From positions 1,116,001 through 1,180,000 of the forward strand of contig NC_090288.1 in assembly GCF_037392515.1 (NCBI RefSeq): a stretch of 64,000 bases of DNA, read 5' to 3'. Each line of letters starts with the position of its first letter. Within the stretch, counting starts at the first letter, position 1. Below are positions 22,628 through 33,565 of this stretch, in pieces. This stretch comes from Haliotis asinina. Taxonomy: Eukaryota; Mollusca; Gastropoda; Lepetellida; Haliotidae. Both the position numbers and the translations under genes were made by a program. The notes below the pieces were generated by a model. It made no database searches. It saw only the letters and a program-made list of their open reading frames with translations, and was not told where the DNA came from.

Positions 22628-24622
22628 ACCAGAAACTTGGGGAGCTAATGGCGCCTTAGCAACAAGCCATATCACGGTGACGGAAAGATGCGATCTGTTT
22701 GGATGAAGAACGATCAGTAGTAACCATGCATAATGATGTGTTGTGTTGTGCTAGGTGTAGTAAGTGTTATTAACTGTTTGTTGATAACTGAATGAAAAGT
22801 GTACGGAATTCTCGTTTTGTCTGCAGTTATCTGTGACAGCTGATGTTTAGGTGTGTGGCATCGATGTTCGTTGTGTAACAATGTTCTCAATGTAATGCAT
22901 TGTATGTAAATAATAATAAAGGTAATCTTGCATAGCTCCTGTTCCAACGTATTGATATACTTTGGATGTATTTATGACGGGTCCCTGCAGTGGTGCAGGA
23001 TACACTCACATTTTCACCGAGACGTGTTGTGTTTACAAAGAAAATGTGATATTAGAGCCTGCCTACGATGAATAACCATCTTTTAACTGTTAAGAATTTT
23101 TATACGTCCTTGCTGTTCTTCTATCATCTTACTGCTGTACGATCATCAGAGTGTTGCCGTTCAAACCCGTTGATGATATTCACATTGAAAACAAAGGAGA
23201 ATAAAATAAAATGTTCCTGATGAAACCCCGGTCACTGTGTATACAGTGTTGTATTGTGTATTTAATGTGTATTCAGTGTTTCGGTTGAAGTCGTTGCTGT
23301 CCTTCTTAGGCCAGGAGACCGTCGGTAGTTTGAAGATACCTTTGTACTAGATTGTTTATTAATTATACTTTCTCTTTCTGGTCATCATAATAAATAGTTT
23401 TATGAATTTGGGCGGTGTTCCACGTTGTTCCACAACGAACATCACTGCAATATGCCAATGCTAAAGTCTTAGCTATCACAGGTAATTGCAGACAAAATGA
23501 GAATTGCATAAACGTTTCACCCAGTCATCAGCAAACAGTTAATAACGTTTAACACACATCGCAACGCAACTCGAAAGAACACAACACACAGTGAGGGGGA
23601 TTGCAACTTAGTTCTCCTCTAACAGCAACGTACAATGGCGACATCTATGTCACATCTATATTGTCAGCATGTGATCATACCAGGCATTCACTTGAAGGTG
23701 ACCTTGGACATCCAAAGATAAGTTATTTTTTCATCTGAGACAACAGAGAAACGCCCGTCCAACAGGTTAGTGCGTAGGACATTTCTGCTATGCCATTTTT
23801 CAATATTTTTTTATATTTGTAATTGCGACCACATGATCTCTACTTCAGGGTTATAGCCAAATCTGTGAATATTAACTATTTTCTAGTTCTTTTGATTATT
23901 CTAGCTGATTAAATTGGATTTCCTGGTTTCGCTCCTAGCTTCCTTTCTTTGTGATTTCCATTTCAGGTCTCTTTTTCCAAAAGGCACACGTGGCGAGCCA
24001 CCTCCTCGTGGTGGGTGCTGGGTTACGCCAAGAGCTCGCCAACACCCCTGTAGTGGACCCGGGGGCATATTTGGTCCACCAACCCGTTCGCCATGGGTTG
24101 CGGCCCTGTGTCGGTGGAGGACGGGAGTCTGGGGGTTGAGGACACTGGGGCCTGTGACCGCATTCTCTTTGCTCAACAAACCCCTTCGACCCTTACTTCA
24201 CCTAGACGGGAGGTTGAATGGGCCCGGTTCAACCAATCGGCTGGGCACGCCATTCCCTGTGCGTAGAACTATTTTTGCACAGTTAATCAATTGGGTATTG
24301 GTGTCTTTGATATCTGTAATTCAAAATATTTTCAAATTATTCCTGATCTTATATTGCCTAGAGTCCTATGCCAGAAGGCGGTGGCTCATGGGCCAATCTG
24401 GTAATGTCAACCTCTGAATTCCGTATGCCTCCAATTACCTGTTTAAGACTGAACCAGCCTGACTGTGCTTTTTGGTAGGCAAATATGGCTATTCAAGTTG
24501 TATTTCCTGGAGTATACCACTCTTGTATCTCTGGTGTTGTAGATGGTTGCCTCTGCAACATCGTCCTTGTTGACGCTCGATCGCGGGTGGGGGTCAAGGG
24601 TGCTGAGTATTATTCACACGCC

Positions 24623-25796
24623 ATGTCTCAAAACCCCAGTCCTGGTTCATTGAAGGCAAATAAACGTCGCCACGTAGAATCTTTATCCTCTGATGAAGAA
24701 GTTTCTTCAGATGTAGCTAATTCTTGGCCAAAGTTTATTGTTATATCTTCTTTTGATGGAAACCCACTAAAACGTAATTCTTTCGCTGTGTCCAAAGGCA
24801 TTCAAAGTGTATGTGGAGAGGTGAAAAATGTCACTGTTCTCCGAAATGGTTCACTGCTTGTTGAATGTGCACGGAGGCAACAATCTGTCAATTTGCTGAA
24901 CCTTCAGGAATTTGTTAACACCAAGGTTGTTGTCTCGGTGCACAAGTCACTCAATTCATGTAAAGGAATAGTACGGGATTATGCAAAGTGTCTGTCTGAC
25001 ATGGCAGAAGATGAAATATCAGCTGCTTTAAAAAGTCAAGGTGTTACATCTGTAAAACGGTTCACTAGGAAACAAGATGACAAAACACACACATACCTCC
25101 TTACATTTGCCTTGTCCTCTTTACCCAAATCTATAAAGGCCGGGTATTATAACATTGCTGTGGACGTTTATATACCAACACCACTGAGATGTTTTAAATA
25201 CCAAAGGTTTGGTCATGGTACCAAGACTTGCAATCACAAGGTTAACTGTGTCCTTTGCAGCGGGGCGCATGAGAGCCCTGACTGCAATAATGAAATCAAG
25301 TGTGCTAACTGTCACGGACAACACTTAGCATCATCCAAATCCTGTCCCAGTTTAGAAACCCAATATAGATTCCTCACAATTAAGTACACAAACAATATAT
25401 CTTTCAGTGAAGCAAGAAATATTAGTTTCCACTGTAACTCAGTCTACTGCCTCTACTTACTCCGCTGCAGTTTCTTTAACTCAGCAAACTCAAGATTCTG
25501 TCTCATGGCAAACAGATATGTCTTGGGTGACAGAGAAGCAGATCAGCCTTGATAAATTTATCTCATCTCCAACTTCGCAGAAATGTTCATCAGCCTCTCA
25601 GACGGACGATCTCTCTGAATCGCTATCTGTCCATACCTTTCATTCTACAAGTGACCAAGAAAATGAGAAAAGTCAACTATCAAGAAATAAAAAGAAACAT
25701 TCAAAGAAAAAGTTTAAAACGCTTATGCGTTTGGAGGTGCCTTCCACTTTGGAAGCCCCTGTGGCGGTTCATAATTCAATGAGGTACAATTATTAG
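24623..25796 (+). pseudogene. LINE ORF1, gag-like zinc-knuckle protein (broken), unit 2
   Basis: The same protein as in unit 1, starting at the matching ATG at 24623. It shares the Cys-to-Tyr change in the first knuckle and the frameshift near 25,413, so both predate the duplication. The 145-bp deletion removes its C-terminal residues. Confidence 0.8.
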
Positions 25797-28390
25797 TCCA
25801 AGATTTTCAGCCCATAGCAGTTTGTCTCCAAGAGACGTATCTTAAATCTACTGACGACTTGGCTTTAAGAAGATACAACTGTTACGATTCCTTCTCTCCA
25901 GCGGGAGATAAGGCTTCAGGAGGATCTTCTATTTTGATTCGTCAGGATGCCATAAGTAGCTCCATTCCTCTTAAGACAAATCTCCAAGCTGTTGCTGTAC
26001 GGTTGACTATGCACATTGTATTTACTCTGTGTTCATTGTATATCCCTCCATCTACTACACTACAACAATCTGATCTTCGACAGCTATATGATCAGCTTCC
26101 TAGGCCCTGCATTATCATGGGGGGCCTGAATGGACACAACCCTCTTTGGGGAAGCATAAATACAAACATCAAAGGGAGAATACTCGAGGAATTCATAAAT
26201 GACAATAATCTGTGCATATTTAATGACGATTCAAACACGTACATCCTGCCACTGGAACGTATTCAGCACTGGACCTTTCTCTTACAGATGCCAACTTATT
26301 AAATGAATTTCAATGGTCAGTTCATGACGACCTTTGTGGCAGTGATCATTTTCCCACTGTTCTGAAAGTGATCAGCCCACATGCTGATTCATCGTCATCT
26401 AGGTGGAATTTTAAAAAAGCAAACTGGCAACTGTATGAGGTATTGTGTTCTTCAAATCTAACTCCTGACCATTTTAATAATACCGAAGATCCCATTCAGT
26501 TATTTTCAGATAAGCTCAATGCTATAGCTGATCACACAATAGCTAAGTCCTCTGCAAATCCTTACATTCATAAACCATGGTTTACCAATGAATGTAAAGA
26601 AGCCAGAAAGTGTAGGAAGAAAGCCGAAAAATACTTTCGTCGACATCCAACAGTCCATAATTTAGACAAAGTAAAACTTTCAAATGCCAAGGCTCGACGT
26701 GCATTCAAACAAAATAAACGTCAGTCTTGGCGCAACTATGTTTCCAAAATCAGTTCTCGTGCACCGATTTCAAAAGTGTGGAATATGATTTAACGTATCA
26801 AGGGTAAAGGTTCGAAATATTCAGTTTATCACCTCAAAGATGGTGATTCTTTATTGACATGTAGGCTGATATTGCCAGCAAGCTTGGTGAAACACTCGCT
26901 AAGCATTCCTCTTCAACCAACTATGTCCCTGCGTTTCAGAAATACCAGACACAAGAAGAAAAGAAAAGAATTAATTTTAAATCAGACAATGGTGAGGATT
27001 ACAACGAACTATTTTCACTACATGAGCTACATCCACCCCTTGAGCAAGCTCATGATACAGCAACAGGAGATGATAATATTCACTATCAGCTCTTGAAGCA
27101 TTTACCAGAATCATGTTTGGAAACACTTCTACACATTTTTGATACTATATGGACTTTGGGGGATGTCCCATCTTCATGGCGTAATGCCATTGTCATCCGT
27201 ATACCAAAGCCTGGAAGGGATCATTCTGTTCCGTCTAATTACAGACCAATTTCTCTCATGAGCTGTGTCTGCAAAACAATGGAACGAATGGTAAACAATC
27301 GTTTAATTTGGTATCTTGAAACCAACAACCTTATTACAAATATTCCATATGGTTTCCCGAAAAAATCGAAACACCATTGATCATTTGGTACGTTTAGATT
27401 CCTTTGTTAAAAATGCTATAGCCAATAAACAACATACTGTATCAATTTTCTTTGATCTCGAGAAAGCTTATGATACGACCTGGAAGCATGGTATTTTAAA
27501 GGATTTACATGACTTTGTCTTTGAAAGGCCGTTTGCCTCTTTTTATACCACAGTTTTTAAAAGACAGGCAGTTTCAAGTCCGAGTGGGTTCAACCCGGTC
27601 TGATCATTACAATCAGGTTCAGGGTGTCCCTCAAGGTAGTATTTTGTCTGTCGTTTTATTTAGTATTACGATCAACAGTTTATCCAAGGTTTTAAATGGT
27701 TCAAGTGATGACTCGTTATTTGTGGACGATTTTAATATTTCCTGTCATGGTAAAAATATGCACACTATCGAACGACAACTGCAGTTGTGTCTAAACAGAA
27801 TAAATAAATGGTGTCTCGAAAACGGCTTTAAATTTTCTAAATCCAAAACTAATTGCATACACTTTTGTAGACAATATAAGCAACATACGGACCCTGAACT
27901 ATCTTTAAATGGCACTCCCATCAAAGTTGTAAAGGAGGCCAAATTTTGGGGCTTAATTTTCGATTCTCATTTAACGTTCTCACCACACATTAAATCCCTT
28001 AAAGCTAAATGCCTGAAGGCACTGGACTTGTTAAAGGTTGTTTCAAATTCACTCCTTCAATTATACAGATCATTAGTACGATCTAAACTTGATTACGGTT
28101 CCATCGTATATGGTGGAGCCTGCAAAAGCAACCTTAAACTTTTAGATTCCGTCCACCACCAGTGTCTAAGATTTTGTCTTGGATCTTTCAGAACTTCGAC
28201 AGTTGACAGCCTTATGTCGAGGCTGATGAGCCATCTCTTGACCAACGCCGTATAAAATTATCTTTGCAGTATATCATAAAACTATGTTCCAATGAGTCAC
28301 ATCCTGCATATGACTGTGTCTTCAATCCTCTCTGTAAGGATTTGTACAATAAGAAATCTTCTCTTCTTCCGCCTCTTGGTCTCAGGATTA
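25797..28390 (+). pseudogene. LINE ORF2: endonuclease and reverse transcriptase (RNase H deleted), unit 2
   Basis: The endonuclease carries the same Asp-to-Gly change (GGLNGHN) as unit 1. Reverse transcriptase motifs are PKPGRD, FFDLEKAYDTTW, GVPQGS and FVDD near 27,720. A stop in the linker near 26,791 and another frame break near 26,860 are private to this copy. The frame runs out at the deletion near 28,405 before RNase H. Confidence 0.8.
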
Positions 28391-29381
28391 AGCCATTTAT
28401 TATTGAAGGGATGGTGTAAATCCAAATAGGGATCATGCAGGTAGCTAAGGTACTGTAAGTCCCCGTGGTCCCTAGTATGGTGGTCTCCCTTCAGTTGTTG
28501 GTGATCAATAGCCAATTTTTACGTGATATTGTCTAACATAGTTTTCTGCTTGTAAAAATACATTCTAGCTAGTTTTAATTCTTTTTGTGATACTCTAGTT
28601 ATTTTACAGTCCGTCGATGACTGGTTCTTTAATTACTTGTATTTTTTGTGTGCATCTACAACATTTCTCGACACTATATGGCTGCAATATTGCCGATGTG
28701 ACGTTAAATTTTAACTCACTCACTCACTCTTTATCCAAACTCGAAATTTTGTTTTGCTTCTTGTTACTTTATTCAAACTTGAAGTGAAAAATAATTGATT
28801 GCAGAACGTCAGTGCGAAGGAATACGCAGTCTTAAATGGTCTTAAAGGAAAAGTAACTTTGAACATTATTGGAATGGATCAATGAAAATCAAACTGATCA
28901 ACTCGTCAAGTTTATGAAACAAAGAATAAATAATGGCTGAAGGAGCGGGAAAATACTAGCAATTTTAGAGAGTAAAAATAAGGTAGGTTTGAAACAAAAT
29001 GTTTATTGGCAAAAAGGCGCGATTAGCACCATGGTGGGCTTGTGTTGCCATTACAGGCAGAGTAGGAACATGTGTTTCGCTGTTGCCGTCACAAACTGCT
29101 GACGCCAACAACATCCGAGTGGTCGTTATCCACCTATCTAGCCATCTGGTGGTAACCGTGTTAAAATATCATTTCCAAAGAACTAAATAACACGTCAGTA
29201 TGGCAATAACTGTGTTAAATCAATATTCCCAATTGACATCCATCTCTCCCAGCTGTTTCTTGTAACGATGGTACAGATACCCAACATGTTGTCCAGTCAA
29301 GCGTCATTATTTGTGAGATGTTATCTTTTAGATCTCAAGTGATTTTCCTGTTTCCTTTCACGAGTTTCTGACCCATACAAG

Positions 29382-29440
29382 TATAAATATGTGTGGTTTA
29401 TACATACAATCTGCAGAAACTCTTTTCGTCGTCTATTTTG
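29382..29440 (+). promoter_or_regulatory. Gene C core promoter and non-coding first exon
   Basis: TATAAATA at 29382-29389 is intact. The non-coding exon ends at 29440 before GTAAGT; the acceptor is CAG at 29976-29978. The E-box/CCAAT block lies near 29,245-29,300. Bases 28730-29240 hold no gene I accept. Confidence 0.65.
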
Positions 29441-29997
29441 GTAAGTAACATTTCTATGATTTCTTGATTTGATGATTGTAGTTAAGCAGCAGCATCCTGA
29501 ACTACACAGTAGACCTATCCCAACAGAATCAAGACACACCACATTGGCACTGGAGTGGTTCTTCTACTGCATCAGACAACAAACACAAAGACACTTCTTT
29601 TGTACAGAAATCAGCGGTGGTTGCCATCTGAGACATTATAATGGTTAAAATGGAGCATTTTCACAATTTAGAACTTTAGAGAGCTCATATTTTAAACGCC
29701 ATTTCAACTGCCTACTGTATCCATATAAGCGTCCTCTTCAGAAATGAAAAACGAAGTTACAAACAAGAGAATATATCAGTCATGCCCATGACATACCTAT
29801 AAAGGTCTATCTCGTATTTCACGTCATTATCTCAAGGTATTAATGTCTGAAACAGTTGTGATGAATAATAAGCGTGTTATCCTTCTAAAGGCAGATACAA
29901 GAGACAAAAATATTGTCAGTAGTGTGTTCCACTATTGATTGCGTTTGTAATTTGCACAATGATCTATATGTCAAGCAGATAATATCAACTGACCAGA

Positions 29998-31761
29998 ATG
30001 CGTCTGTTCCTCGTCCTACTGCTTGTGGCCGTAGTGCTGATGTCGGAATCGGACGCCTGGAGAAGATTCAGGTTGAGGGTCCGCGGCCGGCGTTTACTTC
30101 GAACCGCTGGACGGGTGTACCGAGTTTACAGGCGATACAAACACATCATCAACCCAGCCGTCGGTACGCCAATACAGGAAGATGTTCTACAAACATGTTT
30201 AAGACTTCATACCTCTCAGTATATCAATATTTCTTGAGGACATCAGTTCATTTATTTGAAGATTATCTGTGGTAATAATGTGGGATACACTTATTTCTGC
30301 CATAAGTAGAATCAAGGCACAGCAGAAGACAATGGTGGTCGTCGTCGTTTAGAATGTAATCAAAGTTTGGACATTTTTGGCATGCATTAGTTTTGCTATA
30401 TCTCTCCTTGCATTTTCTCTCCTTGAGTCCCATCCGGGATCTACAAAATGTGTAACTGGACGTCAAAATCACTCTGAAAGGTCTCAGAGGTCGAAAGCTA
30501 TTAATACACTGTACCTTTTAGTAAGTGATGACTTTTAATAGTAAAAAGTGTCCACAGTATGTGTTTCTCCTTTGTTTTCAATGTGAACATCATCAACCGA
30601 TTTGAACGCCAACATACTGAAGACCGTTCACTAAGAGACTGATAAACAGATGGAACCATTAGACTAAGAAACAAGTTAGCTTATGAAGAAATGCCAAAAT
30701 TCAGGTGTCTTATTTAACAAAGAAATAATGTTCTTGGGTGTTTGAGTGATCGAATGAGTTATAATTGTGCTTCTTTGAAAACACGTTCAGTTAAATAAGC
30801 GGTTTTCATTGTACTGAGGACTCAACACTGAAACCTGTGTTTGGAAGTATTGTTTCATCTGTTCTGAGAGAATATTGAAATAGTCAAGGGGGCAGAATCC
30901 TGTTATTATCAATCTTAACAAACCGTAGCAATTTGTGTTTGTTTTGCCTTTTTATGTGAAAAAATCTCATTGTGTTTGTTTGAAGCCATTGCTTTGTAAC
31001 TTTTGCTACTGCGCGAGAATATATTTGTGTGTTCTTTGCTTTCAGGAGCCCTAGTTGGTAAGCGAAGTATTGACGACCTCGATAAGAACAAGGATGGCAA
31101 TATTGACCAATCAGAAGCTGAAGAACTGATGGAGAGACGGGCGGCCGAGGATCTACTTTCACTTGCTGATGAAAACGGTAAACTTGAGTCAGCGTTCACA
31201 TAATGACGATATATACAGTCCCTGTAACCCTGACTTTAATCACAAGTTATTTCATTGTGAACATGAAAATAATGCTTAAGTAATGAAGAGATTTGGACTG
31301 ATCATTTCAACAATTTCAGATGATTCAAACGTGAGTTTGGAGGAGTTCTCGAGGAGCATCCATGACTTCATGACCATAGATTCAGGTAATCGGACATAAC
31401 GAGTTGAATTGTACTGGTTTTGTACAATCGAACATTACAGATAAAATTGTATACGTTCTTGCACATAACATTAACTTGAAATGTTCATATTCAAGTGAAG
31501 TCTAAAGCTGATATTAACAGTGTTCTACTAATATTACATTCTATCAAAAACATGAAAACATGTGCTACAGTGAAAACAGACCGAGAATCGTAATCAGGAA
31601 GAATCTACAACCAGTCCTCGGGACTGCAAGATTGGATTTGAAGTATGGCTGAACTATAGTTGTCTGTGCATATTGTAATGAGTGCCTAATATTTCTTTTC
31701 AGACCCAGATTTGCAAAATGTACTGGAGAAGGAGTTTGCTGACGCTTTCGACTCAGAGTGA
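29998..31761 (+). CDS. Gene C: cationic peptide / EF-hand precursor (140 aa)
   Basis: Coding exons are 29998-30163, 31046-31177, 31320-31385 and 31703-31761. The predicted protein is identical to A and B. The first donor is GTACGC, which departs from the GTAAG consensus, so splicing of intron 1 may be less efficient. If that intron were retained, the frame would run to a stop at 30235-30237 and give a 79-residue secreted cationic peptide without the EF-hand part. This copy has an intact TATA box and a standard poly(A) signal (AATAAA at 31795-31800), the best promoter/terminator pair of the three young copies. Confidence 0.85.
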
Positions 31762-31794
31762 TGATCCTTATCACAAAGTTTATTACAAGATTTC

Positions 31795-31800
31795 AATAAA
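31795..31800 (+). terminator. Gene C poly(A) signal
   Basis: AATAAA lies 33 bases after the stop codon. Gene D has the same signal at 62045-62050. Confidence 0.6.
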
Positions 31801-32270
31801 TCGTTTGGGTAAATGAGAGCTGTCTCATGTCTGTTCTTCATCCTTAGGGAATCAGAGTTGCGTCCCTTAGCAGTGTCACAATCCGATGATGGATATACCA
31901 TGCTACAACCATGAGGGAAGGTACACCTACAACCGTCATAATTACAATACACAGCGGGACTGTTACAGAATACTGTGGCACGGAATAGCACTGTAATGTT
32001 TAAGGAAATGTGGCGAGTGGAGTTGATTGTACCGCTGCTACCCTGTCATCTCTTTATAGTCACGTTCCAATTGTGTTGACATCGGTGAAAATGTGAGTGT
32101 ATCCTGCACCACTGCAGGGACCCGTCATGAATACATCCAATGTATATCAGTACGTTGGAACAGTTGTGTCCCTTAGTTGTGTGAAAACTCATTGATGGAC
32201 ACACCATGCTACAACCATAAAGAAAATTGGAAGAAATTGTACCTCGCAGTAACATTAACAGTCTTTCCTT
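31801..32270. other. 3' flank of gene C
   Basis: Direct-repeat pair and inverted-copy source sequence as after gene A. No gene is seen. Confidence 0.5.
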
Positions 32271-33565
32271 AATTGTGTACCATATGTGGGGTTAAGTCCC
32301 ACTTCAGAGGAATATGAATTAAGTTAAACACATCACATCACAACACAACAGAACTCGAAACAGCACAACACACAGTGAGCGGGATTCCAACTATACAGTC
32401 TCCTCTAACATCAATGTCCAACACCGACATCTATATGACATTATACTCTCAACTAGCGGTCATACATATACTGTGAAAATCGCATCTGTTTTATAATAAC
32501 ATGGTTATAAGTTTTTCAGATGCATCAAATACATTTAGTATTTTTTCTTCATTGTCCAAATTTTGGGGTTAAATGAACATCATACCTTGACAGGTGAAAA
32601 TATATGAGTTACTATTCTATTGTTGTGGTGTTTCTTACATGCTGATGTTTGTTACATCAACCAACACTTTTTAAAAGAGTTATAGTAAAGTGTGCAATAT
32701 GAGCACAGAAACATCAAAACAGCTCTTAAGAGGCAATGTATCTTGAAATGTCATACTTCTATATACACTCCTTTCACATTAATATCCCAAAGAGATTAAT
32801 CAGTGGTATAAGAACTCCCCCAATAGCAATCGGGCATGAGAACTCTGCTTGTGGTCTTGAAATCCTGTCAGACCAGTGCATTGATTATCAAATTCCTCAG
32901 GAATTCTAAAACTAATTATATATTTTATAGTGAGCAATGTCAAAAATTGATTTTTGTAGTATGCTGCAACTGACGTTTTATAATCAGTAGAATAATTTAT
33001 CAACTAGGATAGTTACTAGCTCCATCCTCGAAGGGGGTGAAGTACTGTGAATGATTGTCCTCCTGAAAGGGTACGCTAGTCCCGAAATTCAGTTTAGCTC
33101 TACACAGGATTTTGATCTTAGAATATTTCTTGTTTTATTATGGCTAAATATCAGTAATATCGCAAATGATTGAAAGGATGGTACAAATCCAGCTAGAGTC
33201 CATGCAGGTAGCCAAAGTACTGTAAGTCCCCATGGTTCTTAGAGAGGTGATCGACCTTAGGTTACCAGCGATCCTCAGCCTTTTTTATATTATGTATTGT
33301 CTTTATTTGAAATCCCAGGAATTTATAATTATTTTAAGTCCCGGTGTGTCTGAAATACTTCTGATGTGACTATAACCTTTAACTCGTTAACTCAGTCAGT
33401 AAGCTTAGATATGTTGTAGGTCCACTGTATCCGTACTTTAATCCCAGTGTACGTGACATAATTCCAGTAGGCCAGTAAACTTACTTAAATCATCCCATTT
33501 TGATAATTATTAAAAGGGTCAATGAATCAGTAATTAAATATACCTTTAATAAACACAAATATGGC
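32271..33565 (+). repeat. Truncated duplication unit 3
   Basis: This is the first 1.3 kb of a further unit. It follows the others through the LINE-tail copy (33007 to about 33393) but lacks the TCAC array. Homology stops near 33560, at the place where the other units carry the 26-bp hairpin (1353-1378 in unit 0). P-type transposon sequence follows. No gene copy is attached to this partial unit. It also lacks about 70 bp near 32287 that the other units have. Confidence 0.85.
33007..33393 (+). mobile_element. Duplicated LINE-tail copy, unit 3, without TCAC array
   Basis: Same insertion as in the other units, with the segment of about 45 bp retained. The TCAC array has collapsed to a single TCAG-like remnant. 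Confidence 0.7.

Larger units (their letters stand above)
23815..28729 (+). mobile_element. I/Nimb-like LINE, internally deleted copy (unit 2)
   Basis: This is the duplicate of the unit 1 LINE with its own later losses: about 145 bp at the ORF1/ORF2 junction near 25,778 (between short TTCA repeats) and about 1.15 kb covering RNase H and the start of the 3' UTR near 28,405. It keeps about 75 bp near 28,055-28,130 that unit 1 lost. The tail ends in TCAC repeats and the 3' flank is the same as in units 0 and 1. Confidence 0.85.
21387..32270 (+). repeat. Tandem segmental-duplication unit 2
   Basis: This unit has the same order as units 0 and 1 and ends in precursor gene C. Differences seen by alignment: the (TCAC)n array near 22567-22627 is longer, and about 380 bp after it are missing; the TIR element of unit 1 is absent near 23660; the LINE has lost the RNase H part. 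It shares with unit 3 a segment of about 45 bp, just upstream of the TCAC array, that units 0 and 1 lack. Confidence 0.9.
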
